Shown: positions 9,188 through 18,716 of the stretch, one piece after another
How positions within the stretch are numbered: position 1 is the stretch's first letter
Layout: each line of letters starts with the position of its first letter
NCBI RefSeq assembly: GCF_001570485.1
Contig: NZ_BCTA01000002.1
Span: 1 to 64,000, forward strand
Direction: 5' to 3'
Source of the DNA: Mycolicibacterium novocastrense
GTDB taxonomy: Bacteria > Actinomycetota > Actinomycetes > Mycobacteriales > Mycobacteriaceae
DNA length: 64,000 nt
Made by a program: the position numbers and the translations under genes
The notes under the pieces: generated by a model
Database searches by the model: none
What the model was told of the DNA's origin: nothing
Seen by the model: the letters and a program-made list of their open reading frames with translations, nothing else

Positions 9188-9301
9188 GAAAAGCACCCTA
9201 GCGTCAAACACCTCAAATATGACAGTATTCGGGCTTGTCCGCCGGACGTGGGCGCGGTTCGCGACGCACGCCGGTGGCAGGCACACACCCGGAGGTTGTA
9301 G

Positions 9302-10510
9302 ATGACCGACACACTTGACGCCGCACGCGCCGGAGATCCCCATCGATCTGTACTCGGCGAAGTCGTTCAGCAACGGCCACCCCTTCGAGCAATACCGATG
9401 GCTGCGGGCCAATGCGCCCGTCTACAAGCACCCTGCCCCGGACGGCGGCTTCTTCTGGGCGGTGACGCGCAACGCCGATATCCGCCACATAGAGCACCAT
9501 CCCGAGCTGTTCCAGTCCTCACCGTCGGTCGGCATCGTGGACGCGGAGATCGAGGTCGGGTTCCTGTCGATGGACGCACCACGACACGCACACTTTCGCA
9601 AAGTGATTGCGCCGCGCCTGATCCCGGCGCGGGTCAAGCACATGCTCCCGGACCTGCAGCGGTTGGCCTCCGGCATCGTCGACGAGGTGTCCGGTCTCGG
9701 CGAGTGCGACGTCGTCGAGCTGGCCGGTCAGATGGCCGGCTACACGGCGGCGGCCCTGCTGGGCATACCCCGCGAACACGGTCACCGCCTGCACGAGCTG
9801 TTCATGATCACGCACAGCTCCCCGGACATCGTGGGGGAGGAGGCGTTTCACGCGGCGTTCATCGAGATGGCGGGCATGGGCTTCGAGGCGTTCGCCGCGA
9901 AGAAGGCCAACCCTGCCGATGACGTGTTGAGCGCCTACGCGAACATGGAAGTCGACGGTCGCCCGATACCGACATGGAGTTCATCGGCAACTTCATACTT
10001 CTCACCGACGGCAGCCTCGACACGTCGCGCAACCTCATCTCGGGCGGGATGAAGCTGTTGTTCGATCATCCTGACGTCCGTCGACGTCTGGTCGAGGATC
10101 TCGACGCGCTCCTGCCCGGTGCGATCGAGGAGATGCTGCGTCTGCTCTCGCCGGTCGTCTACATCCGCCGCCTGGCCACCGAGGACACGGAGCTAGCCGG
10201 CCAGCCGATCGCCAAGGGGGATCGCGTGGTCATGTACTACGGCTCCGGCAATCGCGACGAGCGGGTCTACGACGACCCCGAAGCCTTCGACATCGACCGC
10301 AAACGCAGCGAGCACATCGCGTTCGGTGGCGGCGGCCCGCACTTCTGCGTCGGCTCGCATCTGGGCCGGGCGGAAGGCACGGTGATGATCCGTGAGTTGC
10401 TCACGCGCCTACCCGACATCGAGCAGGCCGGCCCGGAGACATGGGCGGCGACCAGTCTCACCTCCGGTCTGTCGTCCCTTCCAGTGCGGTTCACGCCGAG
10501 GTCCAGCTAA
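9302..10510 (+). pseudogene. Cytochrome P450 with compensating frame disruptions
   Basis: P450 coding runs through two frames. From 9315 to ~9973 one frame encodes the N-terminal half (IPIDLYSAKSF to the NMEVDGRPIP segment before the I helix). From 9974 a second frame encodes the rest: I helix (LLTDGSLDTSRN), ExxR (EEMLR) and the heme loop FGGGGPHFCVGSHLGR. One base appears to be missing near 9970, where CCGACATG could have been CCGGACATG. The only well-placed ribosome site, GGAGG at 9291-9295, fits ATG 9302, which is in the frame of the second half. A spare base around 9305-9314 would then also be needed to reach the middle frame. The alternative start, TTG at 9315, has no ribosome site. As it stands no full-length P450 can be made. 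Confidence 0.82.
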
Positions 10511-10595
10511 CGGGCCGGTTGCGGCGTGCTAACGATTCGGGCCAGTTGGCCTTTGTCAGGTGCGCAGATGCCGATGTCGTGGTGTCGTGGAAGCA

Positions 10596-11099
10596 ATGTC
10601 GAATCGAGGATGGTTTCTGATCGGTGCCGTGGCCGCATGCTCGGCCGCGGCCGCGTTCACCCTGCCGTCGGCCCTCGCGGCGCCGGCCAGCGACACCCGC
10701 GGCTACGTCGACTCGACCGCGCGGTGTGCGGCGCCCTACTCGGCGGTGGTGTTCGGCAGCACCGCCACGTCGCGCGTGGCGATCTGTGAGACACCCAACG
10801 GCGGTTACGAATACCGCGGAGTGCGGTTGCGCGACGGCGCAAAACTGATCAAAACCGCTGAGAAATCAGGCAACACGTTCACGGTCGACAACAACGGGAT
10901 CACCTACACCCTCTCCGAGGAGTCGCTGATCCTCGCGGAAGGCTCACGCGTCATCCGCGACGAGGCAATGCTGGATTTCCACGAGGGCTCCGCGTCGAGC
11001 CCCGGGATGTCGCCGCCCGCGGCAAGTTCGGCACCCACCACATCGCAAAAGCCGCTGCCACCACCGCTGCCCGCGGAAGTGGGGCACGACGACAGCTGA
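10596..11099 (+). CDS. Small secreted protein of unknown function
   Basis: A 167-residue protein with a clear signal peptide: MSNRGW, a hydrophobic alanine-rich core and an ALA-type cleavage site near residue 28. The mature part (~30-125) looks beta-rich, with one cysteine pair (TARCAAPYS and AICETPNGG), and the last ~40 residues are rich in proline, serine and alanine. I do not recognise the family. It follows the disrupted P450 gene and precedes another P450, with no obvious shared promoter. Confidence 0.7.
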   Translation: MSNRGWFLIGAVAACSAAAAFTLPSALAAPASDTRGYVDSTARCAAPYSAVVFGSTATSRVAICETPNGGYEYRGVRLRDGAKLIKTAEKSGNTFTVDNNGITYTLSEESLILAEGSRVIRDEAMLDFHEGSASSPGMSPPAASSAPTTSQKPLPPPLPAEVGHDDS

Positions 11100-11170
11100 C
11101 AGAGCCGCGGCCTTTTGCAGTCGGCGGTTTCGGAGGTTAGGTTCCAGATAGTCGACGGAGGGTTCGCCCG

Positions 11171-12619
11171 ATGATCAACCTCGTGGACGCCGTCGCACCG
11201 CCGACCTCACTGGTCGAGGCGCGACAACGGCTGTCCGGACTCGGCGCGACGATCGCCGACAGGTGGCCGAGCCCCGACCGCCCACTGGCGGATCCGCCGG
11301 CCGGCTCCGGGCTCGCACCGGTGATGGGCAACTACGGTGTGCCGTACCTCGGCCATGTCCTGGCCGCACTCGCCGACCCGCTCGAGTTCGCCCGCCGCCG
11401 TTACGCGAAGTACGGACCGGTGTCGTGGGCCGGCGGGGTCGGATTTCGCGTCGTCGCCCTGATGGGACCCGAAGCACTCGAGGCGGCATGGGTCAACCGG
11501 GACAAAGCGCTGTCGAGCACCCGGGGATGGCAACCGGTGATCGGGCCCTTCTTTCATCGCGGCATCATGCTGCTGGATTTCGAGGAACACCGCGACCACC
11601 GGCGCATCATGCAGCAGGCGTTCACGCGCACCGCGCTCAACACCTATCTCGCCGACACTGCCGACGGCATCGACCGCGCCCTGGCGACCTGGCGGCCCGC
11701 GCCCCGTTTTCCGATGTATCCGTCGATCAAGCAGCTGCTGCTGCAGCAGGCCGCCGAGGTGTTTGTCGGCACCGAAATCGGCGCGGTGTCCGACCAACTC
11801 ATCCGAGACTTCCACGACACCGTGCACGGCGGTCAGGCCATCGTCCGCGCCGATGTGCCGGGCGGCACGTGGGCGCGCGGACTGCGGGCTCGAAAACGCC
11901 TCGAGCGCTACTTCGACAGGCAGATCTCCGACCGCCGTCGCGGCGACGGCACCGATTTGTTCTCGATGCTGTGCCGCAGCGAATCCGAGGATGGTCAACG
12001 CTTCACCGACGCCGACATCGTCAACCACATGATCTTCCTGCTGATGGCCGCTCACGACACCACCGCCATCGCCCTGGCCATGCTCGTCTACGAGCTGGGG
12101 CGAAACATCCGCTGGCAGAACACTCTTCGTGAAGAGGCCGTCGACCGCCCGATCGATCTGCCCACCCTCGACGACCTGGAAGGGTTTGCTTGGCTGGACG
12201 CGGCGTTCAAGGAAGTGCTGCGCATGTACGCCCCAGCGGGCACCCTGTTCCGCCAGGCGATTCGCGATACGGAGATCTGCGGGCACTACATACCGCGCAA
12301 GGCCCAGATCGCGATCAGCGTGCACGCCTCGATGCGGCTGCCCGACTGGTGGCCTGCCCCCGACACCTTCGACCCTTCGCGGTTCACCGATGCGGCCAAC
12401 CGCGCCGCGGTCAACCGGTATGCGTTCGCCCCCTTCGGCGGCGGCGCCCACAAGTGCATCGGCCAACAGTTCGCCGACATGACGGTCAAGACGGTCATGC
12501 ACAAGCTGTTGCGGCGCTTCCGCTGGAGCGTGCCCGACGGCTACCGCGTCCCGCTCACGTGGGGGACCGGACCCACGCCGGCCGACTCGCTGCCGATCGA
12601 GCTCGAAACGGTCGGTTGA
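11171..12619 (+). CDS. Cytochrome P450, CYP136-like class
   Basis: A 482-residue P450, longer than the ~400-residue soluble bacterial type. It shows the oxygen-activation motif AAHDTT (residues ~293-298), the K-helix ExxR (E348 to R351) and the heme loop FGGGAHKCIGQQ with the cysteine ligand at ~429. The N terminus reads GNYGVPYLGH, resembling the membrane-associated or eukaryote-like P450s such as mycobacterial CYP136 and CYP51. Substrate unknown. In M. tuberculosis cyp136 also sits beside a TetR gene, as here, which is weak support for that assignment. Electrons would have to come from ferredoxins encoded elsewhere. Confidence 0.88.
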   Translation: MINLVDAVAPPTSLVEARQRLSGLGATIADRWPSPDRPLADPPAGSGLAPVMGNYGVPYLGHVLAALADPLEFARRRYAKYGPVSWAGGVGFRVVALMGPEALEAAWVNRDKALSSTRGWQPVIGPFFHRGIMLLDFEEHRDHRRIMQQAFTRTALNTYLADTADGIDRALATWRPAPRFPMYPSIKQLLLQQAAEVFVGTEIGAVSDQLIRDFHDTVHGGQAIVRADVPGGTWARGLRARKRLERYFDRQISDRRRGDGTDLFSMLCRSESEDGQRFTDADIVNHMIFLLMAAHDTTAIALAMLVYELGRNIRWQNTLREEAVDRPIDLPTLDDLEGFAWLDAAFKEVLRMYAPAGTLFRQAIRDTEICGHYIPRKAQIAISVHASMRLPDWWPAPDTFDPSRFTDAANRAAVNRYAFAPFGGGAHKCIGQQFADMTVKTVMHKLLRRFRWSVPDGYRVPLTWGTGPTPADSLPIELETVG

Positions 12620-12647
12620 GATTTCGGTCCTCCACGGTGGTGAGCGC

Positions 12648-13313
12648 CTACGGTCCGGACAGGGTCGTCATGGCGGTCGTCAGCGACTGCATCGTGCGGT
12701 CGCGCTCGTCGCCCATTCCGACCAGGGTGTCGACGATCAACGGTCCGAGTATCTGAGTCAGGCCATGGCCCTCGTGCCCGAAGAACCCGGCGACCTCCAG
12801 CAGCACCGCACCGTGGCTGATGCTCCACAGCCGCCCCGCGACGGCCGCCTCCCCGTCGTCGCGGATGCGCCCGGCCGCGATCATCCGACGCACGCCGGTC
12901 AGCAGTGCGTCGAACGACGCGGCCCACTCGCTTCGGGCGCTGGCGCTGCCGGTGGCGGTGAGATCGGCGTGGTACCTGTTCAATGACTCGGCCGCGGTGC
13001 CGAACATCATCTGGTAGCGCTGCGGGTTCTGCAGCGCGAATTGGCGGTAGCGCGCGCCCATCACGAAGAAGTCGGCGACCGGGTCCTCGGTCGGTGTGAC
13101 CTGGGTCAGGGCCCGCGTGAAGCGGAGGAACGACTCGCCGGCGATCGCGTCGATCAAACCCGACATGCCCCCGAAGTGGGTGTACACCGCCATCGTCGAT
13201 GTTCCGGTCTCGGCGGCGAGGTTGCGCGCGCTTAGCGCGGCCAGGCCGTCGCGCTCGAGGATGCGGATGCCGGCCTCGACCAGCTGTTCCCGAGCGGTGC
13301 TCACCCTTGCCAT
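12648..13313 (-). CDS. TetR-family transcriptional regulator
   Basis: A 221-residue regulator with the N-terminal helix-turn-helix at ~10-55 (ARNLAAETGTSTMAVYTHFGG) and an all-helical ligand-binding C-terminal domain (TetR_C_33-like, QNPQRYQMMFG). It is divergent from the carotenoid oxygenase gene, and the 55-bp spacer carries two perfect ATAAC-N3-GTTAT palindromes. It very probably represses both itself and the oxygenase gene. Confidence 0.88.
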   Translation of the reverse strand: MARVSTAREQLVEAGIRILERDGLAALSARNLAAETGTSTMAVYTHFGGMSGLIDAIAGESFLRFTRALTQVTPTEDPVADFFVMGARYRQFALQNPQRYQMMFGTAAESLNRYHADLTATGSASARSEWAASFDALLTGVRRMIAAGRIRDDGEAAVAGRLWSISHGAVLLEVAGFFGHEGHGLTQILGPLIVDTLVGMGDERDRTMQSLTTAMTTLSGP

Positions 13314-13319
13314 AGTGCC

Positions 13320-13357
13320 ATAACGGTGTTATACAGAGGGGGTCATAACACTGTTAT
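13320..13357. promoter_or_regulatory. Twin TetR operators ATAAC-N3-GTTAT
   Basis: Two perfect inverted repeats, ATAACggtGTTAT (13320-13332) and ATAACactGTTAT (13345-13357), lie 25 bp apart centre to centre in the divergent spacer between the TetR and carotenoid oxygenase start codons. The arms are identical and only the 3-bp centres differ. The spacing is about two and a half helical turns. Confidence 0.75.
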
Positions 13358-13368
13358 AGGGATGTCCG

Positions 13369-14802
13369 ATGACGAACCGTTACCTCGAAGGCGCCTTCGC
13401 GCCGATCCACGACGAGCACACGCTGACCGACCTCGACGTCACCGGGACGATTCCCGAGCACCTCGACGGCCGTTATCTGCGCAACGGCCCGAACCCGATC
13501 GGAGAGCTCGACCCCCAGCTGTACCACTGGTTCATCGGAGACGGGATGGTGCACGGGATCCGGATTCGCGACGGCAGGGCGGAGTGGTATCGCAACCGGT
13601 GGGTCCGAGGTCCGCAGACCGCGCGGGCTCTGGGAGAGCAGCCGCCAAAGGGGCACTTTCCGATCTCGGGAATCGGCGCCAACACCAACGTCATCGGACA
13701 TGCCGGTAAGACGATCGCGCTGATCGAGTCCGGCGTCACCAACGTCGAACTCACCGACGAGCTCGACACCGTCGGTGCCTGTGATTTCGACGGGACGCTG
13801 ACCGGTGGCTACACCGCCCATCCCAAGCGCGACCCGGACAGCGGTGAGTTGCACGCCGTCTCCTACAGCATGTACCGCGGCAACACGGTGCAGTACTCGG
13901 TGATCGATGCCGACGGGCGCGCGCGGCGCACGGTCGACATCGAGGTGGCGGGAAGCCCGATGATGCACGACTTCTCGCTGACCGAGAACCACGTCGTGTT
14001 CTACGACCTGCCGGTGACGTTCGACACCGGTATGGCGGTCCAGATGACGGTTCCGCGCGGTCTTCGTTCCGTGTCCCGGCTGGTGTTGTCGGCTCTCATC
14101 GGCCGGGTACGCATTCCCGACCCGATCAGCGCGCGGCAACCGCGGGGTCAGACAACCGATCGCCGGTTCCCGTACTCGTGGAACCCTCGGTATCCGGCGC
14201 GGGTCGGCGTGATGCCACGCGAGGGCGGCAATGCCGATGTGCGCTGGTTCGACGTCGAGCCCTGCTACGTGTTCCATCCGATGAACGCCTACGACGACGG
14301 CGACACCATCGTGCTCGACGTGGTGCGTCACCCGAAGATGTTCGACACCAACCAGCTTGGACCCGACGAGGGGCCCCCGACGCTCGACCGCTGGACGGTC
14401 GACCTCGCCGACGGGAAGGTCCGCGAATCGCGCATCGACGATCGCGGTCAGGAGTTTCCCCGTGTCGACGAACGCCGCGTCGGCAGGCGGCACCGCTACG
14501 GGTATGCGCCCAGCGTCGGCGAGGGCGAGGCCGCCGACGTCCTGCTCAAGCACGATCTCGTCGGCGGCAGAACCCAATCGCGGTCGTTCGGTGACGGAAA
14601 AGTGCTCGGGGAGTTCGTCTTCGAGCCCTCGTCACCGGACGCGGCCGAGGACGACGGCGTGTTGATGGGCTATGTCTACGACCGCCGGACCGACCGCAGT
14701 GAGCTGGCACTACTCGATGCGCAGACCTTGGAAGACGTCGCGACCATCCGGCTACCGCACCGCGTTCCCGCGGGGTTCCACGGAAACTGGGTACCGGCCT
14801 AG
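13369..14802 (+). CDS. Carotenoid cleavage oxygenase family protein
   Basis: A 477-residue member of the RPE65/carotenoid cleavage dioxygenase family, which are seven-bladed propellers with four iron-binding histidines. Matching segments are DGRYLRNGPNP, HWFIGDGMVHG, the histidine-bearing stretches YTAHPKRD, MMHDFSLTENH and YVFHPMNAYDDGD, and the C-terminal GFHGNWVP with the last histidine at ~471. It would cleave a conjugated double bond in a carotenoid, apocarotenoid or stilbene-like substrate with O2. Likely repressed by the divergent TetR protein. M. tuberculosis Rv0654 and Rv0913c are relatives. Confidence 0.92.
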   Translation: MTNRYLEGAFAPIHDEHTLTDLDVTGTIPEHLDGRYLRNGPNPIGELDPQLYHWFIGDGMVHGIRIRDGRAEWYRNRWVRGPQTARALGEQPPKGHFPISGIGANTNVIGHAGKTIALIESGVTNVELTDELDTVGACDFDGTLTGGYTAHPKRDPDSGELHAVSYSMYRGNTVQYSVIDADGRARRTVDIEVAGSPMMHDFSLTENHVVFYDLPVTFDTGMAVQMTVPRGLRSVSRLVLSALIGRVRIPDPISARQPRGQTTDRRFPYSWNPRYPARVGVMPREGGNADVRWFDVEPCYVFHPMNAYDDGDTIVLDVVRHPKMFDTNQLGPDEGPPTLDRWTVDLADGKVRESRIDDRGQEFPRVDERRVGRRHRYGYAPSVGEGEAADVLLKHDLVGGRTQSRSFGDGKVLGEFVFEPSSPDAAEDDGVLMGYVYDRRTDRSELALLDAQTLEDVATIRLPHRVPAGFHGNWVPA

Positions 14803-14811
14803 GATTGCGCC

Positions 14812-16104
14812 ATGGCCGAACTGGTGCAGTCGCTCCTGGACCAGATTCGGGAGCGCCATGCCGACAACGACGAAGGGGCGCTGGCCGACTACATCCCCGA
14901 GCTGAGACGCGTGGACCCGAAGGGATTCGGCCTGTCGTTGTCGATGGCCGATGGCTATGTCTATGAATCCGGTGACACGGCAATCGAGTTCACCATCCAG
15001 TCGATATCGAAGCCGTTCACCTACGCGCTCGCGCTCGAGCGCATGGGCATGGACGCCGTCGACGCCAAGATCGGCGTTGAACCCTCCGGCGAGGCGTTCA
15101 ACCAGATCAGCGTCGACGAAACCACCAAAACGCCGAAGAATCCGATGATCAACGCCGGTGCGATCGCCGCCGCCTCGCTGATACCCGGCGCCACGGCCGA
15201 CGAGCGGTTCAACCAGATTCACGAGTTCTATTCGGCTTTTGCGGGCCGCGAGCTCGCAATCGATCACGACGTCTACGGTTCAGAGCAGGCCACCGGTAGT
15301 CGCAACCGCGCGATCGCCTACATGCTGCAGAGCTTCGGCGTACTCGACGGCGATCCCGACGAGACTCTCGACGTCTACTTCCGGCAGTGCTCGATCAAGG
15401 TGACGAGCAGCGATCTGGCCGTCATGGCCGCCACGCTCGCCCGCGGTGGCGTCGAGCCGGTGGCTGGGCGGCGTGTGGCCAGTGCGGCGGTCGTGCAACG
15501 CACGCTGAGCGTGATGGTCACGTGCGGGATGTACGACGCGGCAGGGGATTGGGCGAGTGCCGTCGGCATGCCCGCCAAGAGCGGTGTCGGCGGCGGCATC
15601 GCGGCCGTGCTGCCCGGGCAGCTCGGAATCGGTGTCTACTCACCGCGGTTGGACGCCAAAGGCAACAGCGTGCGAGGGACCGAAGTGTGTCGCAGCATGT
15701 CTGCGGAGCTCGGCCTGCACTTCCTCGCGCACACCCGGGAATCCCGGTCCACGATCCGCAACGCGTACGACGTCGAACCGGGTGTGCGGGTTTTCGAACT
15801 GCACGGCGACCTGTTGTTCGCCGGTGCCGAGCAGGTGCTGCGCAGGGTCTATCGCGAGCGCGACGCATTCGACGTCGCGATTCTGGAACTGTCACGGGTC
15901 GACGACATCGACGACGCGGCGCGCCGCATGTTCGCGGGCATGCGCGAATCGCTCGTCGCGGCCGGCAAGGAGGGCTACGTGGTCGACCCCGACCGGGTCC
16001 TGACGGCGAGCCACACCGCGGGCTTCGATGCCAGGGTGTACGGCACACTCGAGGATGCGCTGAGCGCTACGGCGCACCTCGGCTCGGGTGATTCAGGCGG
16101 GTAG
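14812..16104 (+). CDS. glsA: Glutaminase A with C-terminal STAS domain
   Basis: Hydrolyses glutamine to glutamate and ammonia. Residues ~1-310 form the serine beta-lactamase-like glutaminase domain with the catalytic SxxK (QSISKPF, S64 and K67), the NPMINAGAI motif and the CGMYDAAGDWA to GVGGGIAAVLPG region. Residues ~325-430 form a STAS-like domain (GVRVFELHGDLLFAGAEQVLRR), a known fusion in actinobacterial glutaminases whose role is thought to be regulatory. The start follows the oxygenase stop by 9 bp, so the two may be cotranscribed. The end overlaps the convergent adenylate cyclase gene by 12 bp. Confidence 0.95.
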   Translation: MAELVQSLLDQIRERHADNDEGALADYIPELRRVDPKGFGLSLSMADGYVYESGDTAIEFTIQSISKPFTYALALERMGMDAVDAKIGVEPSGEAFNQISVDETTKTPKNPMINAGAIAAASLIPGATADERFNQIHEFYSAFAGRELAIDHDVYGSEQATGSRNRAIAYMLQSFGVLDGDPDETLDVYFRQCSIKVTSSDLAVMAATLARGGVEPVAGRRVASAAVVQRTLSVMVTCGMYDAAGDWASAVGMPAKSGVGGGIAAVLPGQLGIGVYSPRLDAKGNSVRGTEVCRSMSAELGLHFLAHTRESRSTIRNAYDVEPGVRVFELHGDLLFAGAEQVLRRVYRERDAFDVAILELSRVDDIDDAARRMFAGMRESLVAAGKEGYVVDPDRVLTASHTAGFDARVYGTLEDALSATAHLGSGDSGG

Positions 16105-17694
16105 GGCCAACCTCGTCGGCTCGTCGTGCCCCCGCAACGTCACCTCATCACCCAATCGCCAGTGGGCACACTCGGTTTCGCTAGCGCCGCGCAGCGCGTC
16201 GGCGCTGGCGAGAATGTGTCCGGGAGTCTCCTTGGCCAGTTCGCACAGCCGTGCCGCCTCGTTGACGGGCTCGCCGATGACGGTGTACTCGAAACGTTCC
16301 CGGGCGCCGACATTGCCGGCCACCGCCTCGCCGGCGGCCACCCCGATGCCGGCGTCGAACTCGGGCACCTCCTCGTGGATGCGCCGCGCGATCGCCCTCG
16401 CGGCGGCCAGCGCCGAATCCTCCGGGTTCTCCAGGCGCACCGGCGCCCCGAACACCGCGAGTGCGCCGTCGCCCTCGAACTTGTTGACGAAGCCGTGGTG
16501 ACGATCCACCTCCTCGACGACCACGGCGAAGAACCGGTTGAGGAGGTCGACGACCTCGGTCGCGCGCTTGGCCGTGACCAGCTTCGTCGACCCGATGATG
16601 TCGACGAAGATCACTGCGACGTGACGTTCCTCGCCGCCGAGCTTGGGTCGCTGCTTCTCCGCCTCGGCGGCGACCTCCCGGCCGACATGGCGTCCGAAGA
16701 TGTCCCGCAGGCGCTCGCGTTCCTTGAGCCCCTGCACCATCGAGTTGAACCCCCGCTGTAGCTCGCCGAGTTCGGTGCCGTCGAAAACGACGAGATTGCA
16801 GTCCAGGTCGCCCTCCTCGACGTGCTTGAGAGCCGTTCGCACGACGCGTACCGGGGTGGCGATGAGCCACGACAGCAGCCACATCAGGGTGAGCCCGAAG
16901 GCGAGGGCGATCACCGCGATGATCATCACGGCCACCGCGAATTGGGTGGCGGTGAGGTTCCGCAGCGCCAGGGCGAACACCGCAAGTAGAAGGATGCCCA
17001 GCACCGGCACCCCGGAACTGAGCAGCCAGACCGTCATCGTTCGCCCCATGACACCGTGCGCCAACCGCCGCGGCGGGCGACCGGCCTCGAGTGCTTGAGC
17101 GGCGATCGGGCGCAGCGCGAACTCGGTGATCATGTAGCAGGCGGTCGCCACCACGATGCCGGGAAAGCCCACCGCGAGCAGGAACCGCGGAATGAACGCC
17201 GGGTCCTGCATGCCGTACAGCACGGTCAGCAGCACCGTGCCGATGCCCCACAGCAGGAGAAGCTTCTTGGCCACCCGCCACGGCGCCAGGAACACGTTTC
17301 GCTGGTCCTCGCGGGTGGGTGCCCGCTCCTCGATCGCCCACCGCAGCGAGCCAACGGTGCGCGACGTGATCCAGGTCGTGCCAAAGATGAGCGCGACCAC
17401 CATGTAGGCCGGAACCACGCCCCAGGTCAGCCAGGCCGGTGCGTCGGTGAAGACGCTGGGAACCGGGATGGCGACCCCGTTGAGCAGCAGCGAGACCGCG
17501 ATGCCGAGGATGTTGGTGAACAGTATGAAGAACGTCAGGATCACCTGGATGCGGACGCGTCGGCGCGCCTGACTCTCCTGGGGCTTTCCGAGTAACCACG
17601 ATCCGTATTCGGGGGTGCCCAACCGCCCACTCTGGCGGGTCACCGTCTCCAGGACGCGACCCAGCCGATGTGCGACGCTCCTGTTGGCGGTCAT
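16093..17694 (-). CDS. Membrane class III adenylate cyclase (Rv1318c-Rv1320c type)
   Basis: A 533-residue protein with about six transmembrane helices in residues ~45-290, a HAMP linker (~290-345; IATPVRVVRTALKHVEEGDL) and a C-terminal class III cyclase domain. Metal-binding aspartates are in VIFVDIIGSTKL and NKFEGDGALAVFGAP, and the catalytic segment YTVIGEPVNEAARL is present. It should make cAMP in response to a membrane or envelope signal through HAMP. M. tuberculosis carries a tandem of three such genes here; this genome shows one. The gene is divergent from nucS. Confidence 0.93.
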   Translation of the reverse strand: MTANRSVAHRLGRVLETVTRQSGRLGTPEYGSWLLGKPQESQARRRVRIQVILTFFILFTNILGIAVSLLLNGVAIPVPSVFTDAPAWLTWGVVPAYMVVALIFGTTWITSRTVGSLRWAIEERAPTREDQRNVFLAPWRVAKKLLLLWGIGTVLLTVLYGMQDPAFIPRFLLAVGFPGIVVATACYMITEFALRPIAAQALEAGRPPRRLAHGVMGRTMTVWLLSSGVPVLGILLLAVFALALRNLTATQFAVAVMIIAVIALAFGLTLMWLLSWLIATPVRVVRTALKHVEEGDLDCNLVVFDGTELGELQRGFNSMVQGLKERERLRDIFGRHVGREVAAEAEKQRPKLGGEERHVAVIFVDIIGSTKLVTAKRATEVVDLLNRFFAVVVEEVDRHHGFVNKFEGDGALAVFGAPVRLENPEDSALAAARAIARRIHEEVPEFDAGIGVAAGEAVAGNVGARERFEYTVIGEPVNEAARLCELAKETPGHILASADALRGASETECAHWRLGDEVTLRGHDEPTRLALPA

Positions 17695-17739
17695 CGTCCC
17701 CTCAGCCTAAATCGCCGGGCGGCCGCCTAAGGTGGTCGG

Positions 17740-18411
17740 GTGCGTCTCGTGATCGCCCAGTGCACTGTCGACTACGTCGGACGCCTGACCGCACACCTGC
17801 CTTCGGCGCGGCGGCTGCTGCTGATCAAGGCGGATGGTTCGGTGAGCGTGCACGCCGACGACCGTGCCTACAAACCGCTGAACTGGATGACCCCGCCGTG
17901 TCGCCTCACCGAGGACACCTCCGGCCCGACGCCCGTGTGGGTGGTCGAGAACAAGGCCGGTGAGCAGCTGCGGATCACCGTCGAAGACATCGAACACGAC
18001 TCGAGCCACGAACTCGGCGTCGATCCCGGCCTGGTCAAGGACGGTGTCGAGGCCCATCTGCAGGAGCTGCTGGCCGAGCATGTCGAATTGCTGGGCGCGG
18101 GTTACACGTTGGTGCGGCGCGAGTACATGACCGCGATCGGCCCGGTCGACCTGCTGTGTCGCGACCCGAACGGCGGTTCGGTCGCGGTCGAGATCAAACG
18201 CCGCGGCGAGATCGACGGGGTCGAGCAGCTCACCCGCTATCTCGAACTGCTCAACCGCGACAGCCTGTTGGCCCCGGTCGCCGGCGTCTTCGCCGCACAG
18301 CAGATCAAGCCGCAGGCCCGCACGCTGGCCACCGACCGCGGTATCCGCTGCGTCACGTTGGACTACGACAAGATGCGCGGTATGGACAGCGACGAGTTCC
18401 GGCTGTTCTGA
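17740..18411 (+). CDS. nucS: Mismatch-specific endonuclease NucS (EndoMS)
   Basis: A 223-residue nuclease of the NucS/EndoMS family, which replaces MutS-MutL mismatch repair in most actinobacteria by cutting both strands at a mismatch. The N-terminal DNA-binding/dimerisation domain spans ~1-110. The C-terminal RecB-like nuclease domain shows E128 (RREYM), D137 (GPVDLL) and the E151-x-K153 pair (VEIKRRGE). GTG at 17740 matches the family start ([16 protein letters not shown]). Its stop overlaps the ATG of the next gene (TGATG). Confidence 0.97.
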   Translation: MRLVIAQCTVDYVGRLTAHLPSARRLLLIKADGSVSVHADDRAYKPLNWMTPPCRLTEDTSGPTPVWVVENKAGEQLRITVEDIEHDSSHELGVDPGLVKDGVEAHLQELLAEHVELLGAGYTLVRREYMTAIGPVDLLCRDPNGGSVAVEIKRRGEIDGVEQLTRYLELLNRDSLLAPVAGVFAAQQIKPQARTLATDRGIRCVTLDYDKMRGMDSDEFRLF

Positions 18412-18707
18412 TGGCCCGCAAGCGGTCTCGTCGGCGTTCCGAGCGTCCGCCACCGCCGCTGTCTTCGTCCCGCCGTGTCGAGACGGGGCCCGACGGCTAC
18501 GACTACGAGGTGCGTCCGATAGCCGCCGCGCGTGCCACCAAGACGTACCGGTGTCCGGGGTGTGATCACGAAATCCGGCCCGGGACAGCACATGTCGTGG
18601 TGCTTCCGGCCGATATGGGGGAGCGGGCGGCCGAGGACCGTCGGCACTGGCACACGCCGTGCTGGACGCACCGCGCCACGCGCGGACCGACCCGCAGGTG
18701 GTCCTAG
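18411..18707 (+). CDS. Small zinc-ribbon-like conserved protein (Rv1322-like)
   Basis: A 98-residue protein whose first ~20 residues are a run of lysine, arginine and proline, followed by a compact domain with a CPGC knuckle near residue 45 and a late HWHTPCW segment that could complete a zinc site. Length and position match M. tuberculosis Rv1322. Translation is coupled to nucS through a one-base stop/start overlap, which suggests, without proof, a link to DNA repair. Confidence 0.8.
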   Translation: MARKRSRRRSERPPPPLSSSRRVETGPDGYDYEVRPIAAARATKTYRCPGCDHEIRPGTAHVVVLPADMGERAAEDRRHWHTPCWTHRATRGPTRRWS

Positions 18708-18716
18708 TGACCGCCG

